Below are positions 1-11,429 of a DNA stretch of 64,000 bases, piece after piece. Source of the DNA: Dimorphilus gyrociliatus (lineage: Eukaryota; Annelida; Polychaeta; Dinophilidae); the NCBI GenBank assembly GCA_904063045.1, contig CAJFCJ010000014.1, positions 979,376-1,043,375 of the forward strand, given 5' to 3'. Both the position numbers and the translations under genes were made by a program. A model generated the notes under the pieces. It was not told where the DNA came from. It made no database searches and saw only the letters and a program-made list of their open reading frames with translations. The number at the start of each line of letters is the position of its first letter. Positions within the stretch are counted from its first letter, which is position 1.

Positions 1-88
1 TTCTCCCGCCATTCTGAAAAAGCAACTGAATCGTCCGCCGGGATTCGGAATACTGCAAAAAGTCTGCTTGGCAGACGTGCAACCAAGG

Positions 89-1376
89 CTATGAATTCTC
101 CAATGGCAAGTCGGGAAAAAATTCTTGGAGTACTCCGTACTCGTTTTCTATTTCCTCTGCATTCTCTTCGTTAACAATTTGTTCTGTAATATTTATTGTA
201 GAAGTTGCTACTATCCCAGAAGAAGATATTGAAGAAGTCGATGACACCTCCGACCCCCTCCTTCTGGATTTGGGCGGTATCTTTTGATTCTTATACGTCG
301 TCGCTGAGGTGGACATTGTCTGTTTACGGTTCTTAGCTCTAGCATTTTGAAACCATACTTGTAATACTCGTTTACTGAGGCCTATTTCCTGTGACAACTG
401 CTTTAAGTCCTTGGAGTCGGGATTCTGGTTCGAGTTAAAGTAGTCCTTGAGAGCGTTCAACTGATCGGGTTTGAAGGAAGTTCTCACGCGTTTCTGTCGC
501 GGTGCGTAGGAAGGGTAGGGATCACTTTCGTAGGTTTCTGAGAAAAGTAAGAGTAAAATAATAGTAAGGGAAAAGAGAACGAAATATGGTATAAATGTCA
601 GAAAAAGAGAGTATTGGTTACAAAGCGTCGAAAATGTCATATTCGAAAAGGGGTGTTACAGGAACACGTCATCTACGCCCATGTTCTCCGTAGCCAACGC
701 CCCACGTTGATCACAAAGGAACTTGCTTTGCATGTTAGACATTTTCTACATTTATACATTTATAACAGTCTTTGACAAATCACGTACACCATCCCTTTTC
801 AACAGTCGAGCTTTTGCGCTACAAACAACATTCCGTTCTCATAAAGTTCGGTCGGCAAACTTTTAAAGGCGTTCATTAAAGCAGCTTTGATTATAGCGCC
901 TATTGGCGTGCGGTTGAATGATGCGTGAAGTCGATTGCGTAAGAATTCGGTTCGATTGATGACGTAACACAAGGAGCCGGTACATAGATACGACTCCTTT
1001 TATAAGAATACTGTATTGGCGACTACGTTCACAGGGATACTGTATACTTTGAGTACTATAAACAGCATTGGGCTACTAGAATAGTAGTAGGTATATTGTA
1101 AACGTATCTATAAAGTATATATATATTTCAAAACCGTTTTCTAATCGTTTCACAAAGACGTAGGCGTGGCAAAACGGATCAAACAAATCTGCTCCCGCGA
1201 GGATAATCATAGAAGATGGACGGTTCGTGATTACGGATTAGCGGCGTCATTAATTCCAAGCGCGGCGCCGTTTTTTCTTCGATTTTCCCCCACGTCCTTC
1301 CAACTACCTACTTTTCTTTCTTTCCTGCTGCCTATGTCTGACTCCCTCCCGCTCTCTATTTCGCTCTTTCGCTCTC

Positions 1377-1430
<54 letters not shown>

Positions 1431-3910
1431 TCTTTCTACTTGACAGCCTGTCTATCAGCCTGTCTGTGAATATATTTCTTTTTTTTTTTACTGTCTCAGT
1501 CTCTCTGCATACATCTATGTCTTTCTCTTTCATTCTCATTTCTATAACCCGCCCAGTTCTTTTTTTCTTTCCCTTTTATCGCCTTTTTTTCCCAACCAAT
1601 TAAAATCAATCCTACGTCCCTATGCTTATGTAAAAAAATTCAAATATTTAGTCTATATTAACCCCTCTAAAAGGACCTCACCGCCGCCTAATTGCAGTTG
1701 ACTGGCCGCGTTCGAGCATGCAAAATTTCCCAGTTTCGCACGTCGTTGGTTCAACACAACCGCATTAACTGCACTTCACCGCTGGCTTTTTTGCGCAATT
1801 TTCCAGTAGTCTGGCGCCATTCAGAAGCGCCGCAAGCGGCTTAAGCCGACGGGTCACACCGCCTGCTTTTCAACAGAAATAAACAGATAAACAATAGACG
1901 CCTGCCGTGACCGAAACAAAGCTGGACAATACGGTTGACGTAAGCTCATTAGTTAACTTCCTAATCACGTCGACCGTCTCTTTGATGGGATACCGCTGGG
2001 CGTCACTTGAGCACGACGTTAATAAAATGTTCAATTCTCCTCCCACAATTCTATTATTCGTCGCCCAGTCATCACAAATACGGTTTTCTTTTTAGAAGAG
2101 GAGGGTCGGACTATGTTTATGCAGCAGCGGGAGAGGAAGATACCGGATCTTCTTCTTGGGTAGCGCGTGTGTGTCTGCACACATGTGTTTCTGACCTATT
2201 TCCACTTTCGAAAGTGAAGAGCGTTGTAACGCCCCCCTCTTATCTATTTTTGAGATAAGATTTTACTAGGTACTTTTCAACACCGTCGTATTTACCCACA
2301 ACACAGCCCTTACGTCATGGGGAAAAAACGGAAGCTACAACGTTCAACCAGCTTTGATCAACTGACGTCGAAAAAGTGGAACGAGTAGGATTTTGAGTGG
2401 AAGAGCGAGTTCGCTAACGAGCTCTCTCAAGGTCGGCGACGCTGCGTGCGTTTTCCTTCTTTTTTCTTTCACTCTCGCCTCGGACGCTTGCGCAATACGG
2501 CCATGGGCGCTGTCACGGACCTACACCTGCGCCCGGCGTCACTCTGGGAACGGAACATACGCAGCCGGCCGGCGCGCGTACGTGGAATATTTTCGCAAAT
2601 GTCAATAATAATTAGTCCTTACCGAATTCCACGTCCAGTAGTGGATTCCTACGTTTCCGTGGTCGCCCTTTGTTAGTTAAGCCGACGCCGTTAAAGAAAG
2701 GTAGAGCGGCAGTTTCGGCTTTTGGCTTCATCTCTTCTTCGTAGTGCTCCCTTTGAAAAGAGAAAGCAATGATTATACAAGTTTTTTTCTCATAGGAAAA
2801 GAAAAGAAAAGGGAAGGAAGAGGAGGGGGGCAAATAGAAATAAAAGGAGAAGAAATTAGCGCCGATTAGCGATGACGAGAAAATTTGACAGCATCGCGAC
2901 GTGTTTCCAAATACCTGCAAAATACTTTCGCTCCGAACATGCCAAATTGCTGTCCGGTCTGCAGTGTTCGGTTACAAGTTTCACACGAGAAACATGTTAC
3001 ATGGTAAACTTCTTCCGCAGCGAAGAAGACAGGTTCGCTGGATCTAATGGCAATTTCACATCTAGAACACGACCTTTTCTTAAAGATTCTGGAATAAATA
3101 GAGAAAGTATAGTAGAAGATACTTCATTCTTTGGATAAAAAAAGGGGAGAGAAATTGATACAAAAAGAAAAAAAATTGAAAGATTATATTGTTAAAGGAA
3201 AAAAATGGGTGGAACTGTGTGGGAGGACAGAAAGGGTAAAACCGAGCCGTAAAAATGACCGTTTTATAACTAAAACGAATCGGAGCGTGAAGAAGAAGCG
3301 GCTATTACGCTGTGAGACGCAACTAAAGTCAGTAGGAAAACTACCCGGCAACCGGCGTTTATTTCGGAGGGGGGCGATGCCTGCGAGACAATGAACCCTT
3401 CTGGCGTCTTGCCCGCGCAAAACAACGCTCCTAATAGGACGTCCCGTCGATAGACAGCTTCGCTTTTTATTGTTATCTCCATATATATACTCGTCACTCT
3501 ACTACAATATACTAAATATATATATCTATACTGTGTACAACTCTCTTGAAACTCGAGGGGATCTGCCGTTCAACCCATTCTGAATGGAACCCTTTCGTGC
3601 GCTGTCAATCAAACTTAAGGTTCTCGACACGAAATAAAACTTACGACCGATAATCCTCCTTACAGTAAATCCTACCGTCCATCGAATAGCATGACTCCTG
3701 GAATTCTAGGCAGGTTTGACAATGACTACACCGCAAACAGGACGCGTGCCACCAAGAAAAATCGCATTGGAGAATCCATTTATCAGTAATTTTCTCCCCA
3801 CATTCTTTGCAGATACGAGACGATAAGGAGTTATCGTTATCGAACGCCGTTAACTCGTTAAGGGGAAATTCCGATCCAAAATCTAAGAAATTCAGAACCG
3901 AATCAGACAT
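89..3910 (-). CDS. Lhx2/9 (apterous): LIM-homeobox transcription factor, apterous / Lhx2/9 type
   Basis: This is a DNA-binding developmental regulator with two LIM zinc fingers and a homeodomain. I assembled four exons, read from high to low coordinates: 3910-3645, 3088-2915, 2750-2623 and 537-89. All phases match and the total is 1017 nt (338 aa). Exon 1 carries LIM1 (Cys/His pairs around ICKECGEKITDKW and YCKEDY). Exon 2 carries LIM2 (CSRCEIAI through FGAKVFCR). Exon 3 carries the linker ALPFFNGVG...KGRPRKRR, which is diagnostic of Lhx2/9. Exon 4 carries the homeodomain, with RVRTSFKPDQL and the recognition helix VLQVWFQNARAKNRK, then a Ser/Thr-rich tail ending in the acidic stretch EEFFPDLPLENS. 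The start is the first ATG upstream of LIM1; a further upstream exon cannot be excluded. The family specifies appendage, neural and eye fates. Lhx6/8 and Lmx are less likely because of the linker and helix sequence. Confidence 0.9.
538..2622 (-). other. Lhx2/9 intron 3 (about 2.1 kb)
   Basis: This is by far the largest intron of the gene and it separates the linker from the homeodomain. It holds a CT microsatellite at 1381-1424 and a locally GC- and CpG-richer block from about 1680 to 2600, unlike the AT-rich surroundings. That block could be an intronic enhancer (inference). Open frames inside it are low-complexity or short and I do not regard them as genes. Confidence 0.5.
1381..1424. repeat. 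(CT)n microsatellite
   Basis: An uninterrupted CT dinucleotide run inside the Lhx2/9 intron. It creates artificial Leu/Ser and Arg/Glu reading frames. Confidence 0.95.
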
Positions 3911-5369
3911 GATATATGCATTTCTCTCTTGTAAGAAGGAATAGACAAAAAATGAGAGAATCGAATAAACAAATGAGAGTAGTTATTCTTTCTCCACGAA
4001 CCACAGCTTTCTAGTTTTTCCCATTTCTTTTTAGAATTTCTTTTATTTATATCGTACAGATATATATACGTCATATATAACGGTTGATAGTGGCAACCGT
4101 CGTAAACTAGGGCGTCTCAAATTTTTATACTTTTTTGTATTTGAATCACCAACCTTAGGTTTTCGAAATTTGATATTTAGCACGGAGAAAATTGAACGAG
4201 CACTTAAAAACGTGTTTATCAATTGTTGTAGAACATTTGCCTTTTATATACGAATTTTTCGCATCGGTTACGTCAAGAATGGGCAAGAAGTGGGTGATAA
4301 AAAAAGTTGACAAATTTACATTCAATTCCGGGTCTATAATTAAGGGAAAGAGAGGGAAAGAAGAAGAAGAAGAAGAGAGAGATATCTGTTTTTTTGATGT
4401 AAAGTTCAGAAACTAGTCTAACAGTAAAAGCCGAGTTGAAAAAATATCGCGTAAAACTTTTTTCCCTTTTTTCTCTTCTCTTCCCTTTAATTCAGCTACA
4501 CCGTGAGAGGGCACCACGCGTATGGGCGGTGACATGTCCGTAGGGCTATGCAGTTTTCCTGCCGATTACAGTCTAAACTGCAAAAGCGTACGTTTTAATG
4601 AAACGTTTACGTATACTCGTTAATAATCGGAAAAAGAGGAGGGAGAGATGTCGCTAATCTCCTTTCATAGAGTGAATTAGAGGGTAAAAGGAATGTAAAA
4701 ACATATACTTTTTTATTTCATTCAACAAACACTTAATATCTGCTTTAAAAGGTCTATAAATAAACATTCTACTTAAACCGTACAGGCTTAGGCAGTATTT
4801 TTTGCCATATATATAAATATATAATATATATATATATTACAAAAATTAAGAACAATATTTGTAAGGCCTATTCCGTCGTCTCCAGCAACAAGCAAGCCGA
4901 TATGCAAATAACGCAACGTGTACACATCGATAACGCGGATCGACGCTTCATTTGAAGCAAGAAGGGTGGATAGGTGCAGATGAGACTGAAGACAGAAGGA
5001 AAAAAAAGTGAGATAAAAGAGAACAGCTAAGGGACAAGTGAACGAGAAAAAAGAAGTTTGGAGTGGAGAAAGACGGCGTGATAGACGGAAGAAAAGAAGG
5101 GAGAAAAAAAGAAAGTAAACGGAGAGAGAGAGAGAGCGAAGGAGAAAAAAGAAAGAGAGAGAGAGAAACGGACCATAAACAAGGCAGGGCAGATGTTTTC
5201 TATAGAAGGAAATCTGAATAAATTCTCTCCGGTCGCACGCTGAGATTTTTTTCTCAACCGCCGTCGGCGTACGGAGCTGACCTTTCCGCGTCTCGGACCT
5301 TTGAAAATATTTCTTCCTCTACCCTCCTTTTTATCATATTTTATCATACAGAGCTTTGATATAGAAATA
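3911..5369. other. Spacer between Lhx2/9 and the single-pass membrane protein gene
   Basis: The two genes are transcribed divergently, so this 1.46 kb should hold both promoters and 5' leaders. I see TA-rich tracts near 4800-4850, purine-rich GA tracts at 5090-5170, and a plausible splice acceptor ending near 5351 (pyrimidine-rich, CATACAG) just before the start codon at 5370. That acceptor implies a 5' non-coding exon upstream. No convincing coding sequence was found. Confidence 0.45.
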
Positions 5370-5787
5370 ATGAATGACACAAATTGCACTTTGATTCCAC
5401 TGAATCGGAACGATTCAAAGTACGATTACGACGGTGCGTTATGTTACGTCATTGCAGTTTTGCTCTTCTACTCCCTGTCAATCTTTCTAATAATCGCCTC
5501 ACTAGCGAGGAGATCAAGAGCTCAAGATGCCGTATTGGATTATATAAGGGAGGTCAGAGCTAATAGACGCCTGGAGTTAAAGGAACAAAATGATCAGGTT
5601 CGACGAGCCCTTAGAGAAAAATGGCGTTCAGCTGCTCATAGGGCAGTAAGCTCAAAAAAATTGTCCAATTTAATAAGTATGTCTGTTAATAAGAAACGAG
5701 TCCCCGAGAAAACAATAGTAGATATTGAACAAGATTTTAGAGTATGCATGTCGACTGATGTATCTGTAAATTCACTAATTACAATAC
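5370..5787 (+). CDS. Single-pass membrane protein, KCNE-like topology (3' part lost in gap)
   Basis: The reading frame starts at ATG 5370 and runs without a stop into the N gap at 5788. Three N-glycosylation sequons lie before the membrane segment (N-D-T at residue 2, N-C-T at 5, N-D-S at 13). One hydrophobic helix follows (CYVIAVLLFYSLSIFLIIAS). A basic stop-transfer ARRSRAQ comes next, then a charged and probably cytosolic tail rich in R, K, E and Q. This layout of short glycosylated outside, one helix and RSR boundary recalls KCNE potassium-channel accessory subunits. The resemblance is topological and I could not confirm homology. The C-terminus is unknown because of the gap. It is convergent with the RMDN gene, and both enter the same gap. 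Confidence 0.6.
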
Positions 5788-6189
5788 NNNNNNNNNNNNN
5801 NNNNNNNNNNNNNNNNNNNNNNNNNNNNNNNNNNNNNNNNNNNNNNNNNNNNNNNNNNNNNNNNNNNNNNNNNNNNNNNNNNNNNNNNNNNNNNNNNNNN
5901 NNNNNNNNNNNNNNNNNNNNNNNNNNNNNNNNNNNNNNNNNNNNNNNNNNNNNNNNNNNNNNNNNNNNNNNNNNNNNNNNNNNNNNNNNNNNNNNNNNNN
6001 NNNNNNNNNNNNNNNNNNNNNNNNNNNNNNNNNNNNNNNNNNNNNNNNNNNNNNNNNNNNNNNNNNNNNNNNNNNNNNNNNNNNNNNNNNNNNNNNNNNN
6101 NNNNNNNNNNNNNNNNNNNNNNNNNNNNNNNNNNNNNNNNNNNNNNNNNNNNNNNNNNNNNNNNNNNNNNNNNNNNNNNNNNNNNNNNN
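5788..6189. other. Assembly gap (402 N)
   Basis: This is a run of 402 undetermined bases. The + strand gene ends in it from the left and the RMDN exon on the - strand ends in it from the right, so it hides the 3' end of both genes. The true length is unknown. Confidence 0.98.
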
Positions 6190-6967
6190 CCTTGAGGAAT
6201 TCCTCCAAAGCTTCATCAATTGTAGCTTCCGGTAATGTGCCGATCGCACTGGCGGCTTTACGTTGGAACCAGGACAGTTGGGAAAGCTCGTACCTAAAAC
6301 GTCCGATAAGATGATGGGGCAATGGGTCATCGGGAGACAGCTCGATTGCTTTTTCGATATGCTCTTTATATATGATACCTCCTCTCAGACGATCTATAGG
6401 ATTCTCAAAATCTCCCATCTTGCCAATAGAGAGAGCATACCAGATGTGACTCTTCGGATTAGTGTTGTCCAATGTCAATGATTTTTGGGCGATTTCCTTA
6501 GCTTTAAGAATGAACGCTTTTTCGGCATCTTGGTTTCCTCGAGATTCTTCCAACAAGGCCATTTGCATGTGAGCTTGGGAGAGTCGCCATAAAAATTCGC
6601 TCTCTTTGTCGAACTACGTATCGTCAATATCGAATTGGCAAACAACAATGAATCAACAGTCCAAAGTCGAAAAGTTAGACTTACCTTGTTTTTATGGGAT
6701 TCCAATAATCTATATGCCTCGATTTTGTCGTCGTCACTACCTTTTAATAGCGTATCGACCTGTTTAGAAAGTTCTGGCAAGGAGGAATATGTCCGGATTT
6801 GATTCGACGCCTCCTTACCTAACAGCAGGGAGGTAAGCTGGCTCTCGCTGTTTAGAGAAAAAACACAAACACGTTCGTTTTATACAAAGTTCCCTTCAAC
6901 CTTCCGCTACCCGCATATACCTAATTAAAGCGAAGACAAAAAGGAAAATTTGCAATCGTCCGTTCAT
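6190..6967 (-). CDS. RMDN: Regulator of microtubule dynamics (RMDN/FAM82) family, TPR-like protein, 3' end in gap
   Basis: The coding exons, read on the - strand, are 6967-6921, 6847-6685, and 6601 to the gap edge at 6190. The phases (2, then 0) fit. Exon 1 encodes a hydrophobic, signal-like start (MNGRLQIFLFVFALI). Exon 2 contains the LLKGSDDDKIEAYRLLESH segment. Exon 3 contains the RMDN hallmark LWRLSQAHMQMALLEE, followed by WYALSIGKMGDF, IIYKEHIEKAIELSPDDP and HHLIGRFRYELSQLSWFQRK, which are helical TPR-like repeats of the family. In animals RMDN proteins sit at mitochondria or ER contacts and microtubules. The final third is missing in the N gap. The hydrophobic start suggests ER or mitochondrial targeting. 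An alternative first exon at 9437-9684 joins exon 2 in the same phase. Confidence 0.82.
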
Positions 6968-9117
6968 AATCACAAAGGCAACAGTTCACTAATAAAAGCT
7001 AATAACTTTCCAAAAGCGCCATCTATCTAATCAGGGACAAATCATCAATTTTTTTAACTACCGATAAAAAGACAAGAGGACATCTGAAAATATTTAGCGA
7101 TAAAAAAAGCCGATCATCGCCTTATCGATATATCGATAGCAATTCATCGGCTGATCGCTAGTGGCTCTTCTACTGAGGTCGACTAGTGTAGTTATTATAT
7201 ATTATGTAATCTTGTTCAAGGGTAATTTTTATTTTTTGTTTTTGTTTATTCTCTACTTCTATAAATCATTGTAAACAAGAAAATTAAATTTACATTCTTT
7301 AATAGACATTTAATACATTACTAAAGTGATATTTCTCTATAATCGAACCTTTTTGTTTTATCTTTCCCACGAAATAGAGGAATCGAGAATCTGGAAAATA
7401 GCTGAACAGAACACAATATAAAGATGTTTAATATGAAAACGATAGCAGCAATTTTCTTTTTCCTCTCCGCATTCATGCTGTCTACTAAAATGTTGGTTTA
7501 AAATAAAAGAGTTAACTTTCGTGTCAACACCTTGTCGTCTATAGAAATGCTGTTTTTTTTTTCTATTGCTATTCTAAATCGGTCAAATCGACCTCGTTTA
7601 AAGAATTCTTATCAATTGATAAGATTTCTGAATCTAGATTTCAACGAGGTCGAACGTTCAGACGCACTCTTAGAGGGAAAATCGTTACAGTTCAGTTATC
7701 ACATATTTCGGCAAGTTTTTAGACGGGTTTCATTATAAATTCCTGGTGAGGTTATATCTATTCTCGACTTTCACTTTAACACTTATTATTTATATTAGTA
7801 GCAAGAACGATTAATAATTAATATCGTTTTTCATTCAGATAAAAAGACGACACGGTCATCTTATACCCTTTATCGATATAAGACACGAACGCACAACTAT
7901 TAACGGTATATGTAATTGTAATTAGAGTAAATGTATGATTCGTTAATTAGGGAATCTCAGGGTGCAAAATGATCATATGGCGCACTCGAGTAAATTAATT
8001 AAATTCGTCTGTAGATTCTAAGACGATTAAGAGAGATTAACGTTCCCAATACCGTAGAGAGAAGTCAAAGATGACGACTAAAAAACGCCAAATACTATTT
8101 AGTACTGACCTTTCATCCAGAAATCTTTAAAGATTTATTATTTTATGAAAAGAAAAGGAAATGAACATTTTTATAAAAATGTCTACAAAATAATAATAGT
8201 AATAAATTAAGATAAGAAGTAATACTAATGATATTACTATATAATAATATAAACTAATATAATTCGATATAAACTAATTAATAAGTAATAAAGATTATTT
8301 AACAGGATGTAACAAATGTAATAAAATTATTAAAATGGAAAATAGTTATCAAATGCAAAAAATCATTACATCTATATCAGTTTATCTCCAATATGTTGTA
8401 TATATAGAATATTTAATCTGTTACTCTTTTATAAAGGGGGAGCTTAACCGCAAAAAAAAAATAATTAAATCAAATAAAATTAAATAGAAAAGGCTTGGGA
8501 AAAATAGATTACACGTATAAAGAATATTACGTAATGACATCAAAGTTAGTGCTGGTATGTAAGTGTACTTTATCATGAGTAGTTACGATGAAATGGTGGT
8601 AATTTAATTACAAGATTTCAACCCTCATAGATTTACACCACTCTTCCTATTCCATCCTATTTCGTGTGGTGTAATTGATCTATTCTTTTTCTAAATCGTT
8701 CTATTATATCCGATTTGTTTGTTCCATTTAAATTCCTTTTCTAACAACAAAGAATCTTGAGAACAGAGATAGAAAAAAAAGGAAAAATATAACGAAAAGA
8801 GAAATTTTAAAGAACAGAAAATTTCCTTTTTTCCCTTTAACTTTAGAGAAAAATGAATGCAACGATTAGGAGATAAAAAAAAGAATACAAAGAAAAGAGC
8901 TTCTTAAAACATGCTATTTTAATAGATCTTATACGTAGTTTATGATAGTGATAGCAGCGTTAATAGTAATAGTAGTAATATTAATAATAATTAAATTTAC
9001 CTTAACTTTTGTTGATTTTGTTTGAACATAAGATGAATTTAAGTTTTTTTCTTTATTTAAATATCATTCAAAGCGAGAAAAGGGAAAAAAAAGAGCGAGA
9101 TAGAGAAAGATAGGAAA

Positions 9118-9148
<31 letters not shown>

Positions 9149-9436
9149 AGTTTTTGAGAATTTTTCAGCCAAAACCTTTTTTCTTTTCAATAGTTTAAGA
9201 CGTAAATTATTTATCTTTTTACACATAAAATTAAAGCTATAAGCCAAAAACAAATAATGAAATTATAATAAAAATGAAAAAGAAACGGTTATGAAAATTT
9301 TTTTGCCAGAAAACTAGCGAATACTCTGCATTAAGTAATATGTAGAAAAGATTTTAAGCATAAATACATTGGATCATATAGAGTTACTGAACACACACGT
9401 GTCTGGACTAGAAAAAAGAACATTCGATAAACTCAC
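6968..9436. other. AT-rich stretch between the two RMDN first exons
   Basis: This region is very AT-rich and full of short TA and TAA runs, with a GA microsatellite at about 9126-9149. A tiny open frame at 7422 starts with a signal-like MFNMKTIAAIFFFLSAF but stops after about 25 codons. I could not join it in frame to anything convincing. Otherwise I see no gene. The part near 6968-7200 probably holds the promoter of the short RMDN form. Confidence 0.4.
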
Positions 9437-9684
9437 TCTAGAGCTTCTTCGAATTCTTCACTCTCATCCTCGCTATCCTTGCTATCGACTCTTGCATTTT
9501 GCTGATTCTTCTTTAATGTCTTTATCTCACTAATTAAAACTTCCAATCTAGTTCGTACGATCCTCAATTCATATATTAATTTTTGAAGATAATTCTGAAA
9601 ATAGATGCAACTTCCTGCTCCAATGATCAAACCACTGGCAAAAACGGCTATTGAATAAGCCTTATTCTTCAAAACTACACTCAT
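9437..9684 (-). CDS. RMDN: Alternative first exon of the RMDN gene (RMDN3-like anchor)
   Basis: The ATG is at 9684 and the exon ends in phase 2 at a good donor (GA|GTGAGT). It encodes 82 residues: a membrane anchor (SIAVFASGLIIGAGSCIYF), a coiled-coil-like basic stretch, and an acidic end (DSKDSEDESEEFEEALE). Human RMDN2 and RMDN3 have the same order of N-terminal membrane anchor, coiled coil and acidic region before the TPR-like part. The phase fits the acceptor at 6847 exactly, giving ...EEAL-D-ESQLTSLL. The alternative start at 6967 uses the same phase. The join is an inference from phase and domain order, since about 2.6 kb of AT-rich intron separates them. Confidence 0.6.
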
Positions 9685-10063
9685 TCTGTATCTTATAGTC
9701 TTTTTATTACGTAACTGACACTAAAATAACTATTATATTAAACAAATCTGCAATAATGGCAAATATTGATGAAAAAAAAATAGTCGTCCTTGACCTTGAT
9801 CAGCTGTTTTATGGTGTGACAGTTCGGCAGAGATTTTTTCACCCTCCCGCTGGCTGTACGGAAATTTTGCAGTGAGTCTAGTTAATTAAGAAAATCCCTG
9901 TAGTATTCATAAGGTTAGTCCTTCAAGATCACGTGATGTTATTATATTGGAAAAATATATCTCAGATTTCGCACAGGGAGCCTTAGAGTAAGCACAGAGA
10001 TAAGAATCGTTAATTGAACGTTCTGAAATCTTTCAACGAAAGTTAGTTAAATTAGTTAAAGAC
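9685..10063. promoter_or_regulatory. Shared divergent promoter of RMDN long form and GFRP copy A
   Basis: Only 379 bases separate two divergent start codons. The interval carries a nuclear-receptor half-site of the ERR/SF-1 type at 9790-9799 (TTGACCTTGA, reverse TCAAGGTCAA). It also carries a palindromic E-box at 9927-9937 (GATCACGTGAT), of the kind bound by USF/MITF/TFE factors. A 39-codon open frame lies at 9756-9875; I cannot connect it to a larger gene. Factor binding is inferred from the motifs alone. Confidence 0.5.
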
Positions 10064-10482
10064 ATGCCCTATGTTGTAATTAGCACCAAAGTGCGGCTGG
10101 TTTGTATGCATATTGTTTCAATACAAGTTTGTTTAGGAATCTATCATATTTCTTGTTTGTTTAGGAATCAGGGCCCTGCACTGTAGGAGACGCTGATAGC
10201 GATAAAGAACTTATGGAATATCTAGATGCAACTTTAACAAAAAAAAGCGGTAATAATTTGTAAGTATATTGTTTGCAATAGTGAAATTATGTACATAAAA
10301 GAAACCTTAGCATCTCCCACCATTGCTATACTTTGAACTCTTTCTGCATATTTTACAGTTACGAGTACGAAACTAGATATGTGCCTCGAATGGTTCTGAA
10401 TATGTTAGAACAGCGAGGTTATTATGTTGTAGCAATGACCGGGGTTGGTCAAACATGCATGTGGACACTTCATAAAAAATAA
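10064..10482 (+). CDS. GCHFR: GTP cyclohydrolase I feedback regulatory protein, copy A
   Basis: The three exons are 10064-10099, 10165-10259 and 10359-10482 (phases 0 and 2), totalling 255 nt and exactly 84 aa, the usual GFRP length. The protein begins MPYVVISTKVRL, continues PCTVGDADSDKELMEYLD, and ends MTGVGQTCMWTLHKK. Each block aligns with the known family pattern MPYLLISTQIRMEVGP / VGDE / TGVGQT.W.LHK. GFRP forms pentamers that cap GTP cyclohydrolase I and mediate inhibition by tetrahydrobiopterin and activation by phenylalanine. This is the best-conserved of four copies here and the most likely to keep the ancestral role. A repeat of GTTTAGGAATC just before exon 2 gives two possible acceptors; only the second keeps the frame. 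Confidence 0.92.
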
Positions 10483-10982
10483 GAAATCCAATTTTCAGAA
10501 CCGGAAGTATAGATGACGCTATCTTTCAAGCGTCCTTGACTATCATATAATATATATATATATACTAATATATACAAGTCTATAAGAAAAACACCAACGA
10601 CATCTATTGTATATTGATTTAGTACAAAAGGAAAATAAATTGTTTTTTTTAAAGATATCATATTATTCTGTTTATTTAATACAAAGATGAAAAAACGGCC
10701 TATAGTTACATAATTATTATATTTGGAAACTAAAAATCTATCATAAGCAAACAAAATAAGCACTTGAAAATATGGACTTTGTTTTGAAGACCCACCATTG
10801 AAATGGAGATTACGAAAAAACAATACACAAATTATAAATTACATTCTACAACTTCTCACTTTGTAATTCAACCTTTAACAAATAGTTTGTCATGTGTTAT
10901 CGTATGATATTTTATGGGTCATGTGACAATGAAAAAGGCTAGGGTTGAACATTTTACTTGTAAACTTGTACATGAGTAGGAT

Positions 10983-11429
10983 ATGCCCTACATAACCATA
11001 AGTGTGAAGGAAGTTCCGGTAATATTTAATTCTAGACTTTGTACTTTAGTCATTGAACACCTTTGGAAAATTTTAAACATTTCAGGTAGCGAGGGATTTC
11101 CGTTGTATTGTAGGCGACGAAAGTAGCGATAGTAACATGATGGGTTATTTAGACGCCGAACTGGTGTTAATTCCCGTTGAGGGCGGAAGGTATTAAGAAA
11201 CGTTATGTAATTTTAATTTAAAGCATTTAACTGGTATTCTGTTTTTAGATCGAGGAGATTGTACTTGACAAGAGATTCCCCTTGCCAAATTATGAATAAG
11301 TTAGAAAGGCGTAATTATCATGTAATAGCGGCTACCGGATATGGTCAAACATGTACTTGGACACTGTACTCAAACTGTGACAAAATAGTACCTAATGGAC
11401 ACTTTCGTGTTTTCCAATCTTATTGTTAA
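10983..11429 (+). CDS. GCHFR-like: GFRP-like protein, copy B (C-terminally extended)
   Basis: The three exons are 10983-11018, 11086-11189 and 11249-11429, with the same intron positions and phases as copy A. The total is 321 nt (106 aa). Recognisable blocks are MPYITISVKEVP, CIVGDESSDSNMMGYLD, IMNKLERRNYHVIAATGYG and QTCTWTLY. Compared with copy A the loop TGVGQT is TGYGQT, and the final LHK is replaced by an unrelated tail of about 20 residues (YSNCDKIVPNGHFRVFQSYC). It lies 500 bases downstream of copy A in the same orientation, so it is a tandem duplicate. The altered tail may change pentamer packing or GCH1 contact (inference). Confidence 0.85.

Noticed and set aside
1166-1603. A 145-codon + frame and its - strand mate across the CT tract
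   Set aside because: Both are created by the CT/GA microsatellite (Leu-Ser and Arg-Glu repeats) inside the Lhx2/9 intron.
7422-7738. Signal-peptide-like micro-ORF followed by a 68-codon frame
   Set aside because: The first frame stops after 25 codons and no intron joins it in frame to the second. The hydrophobic runs are poly-T derived.
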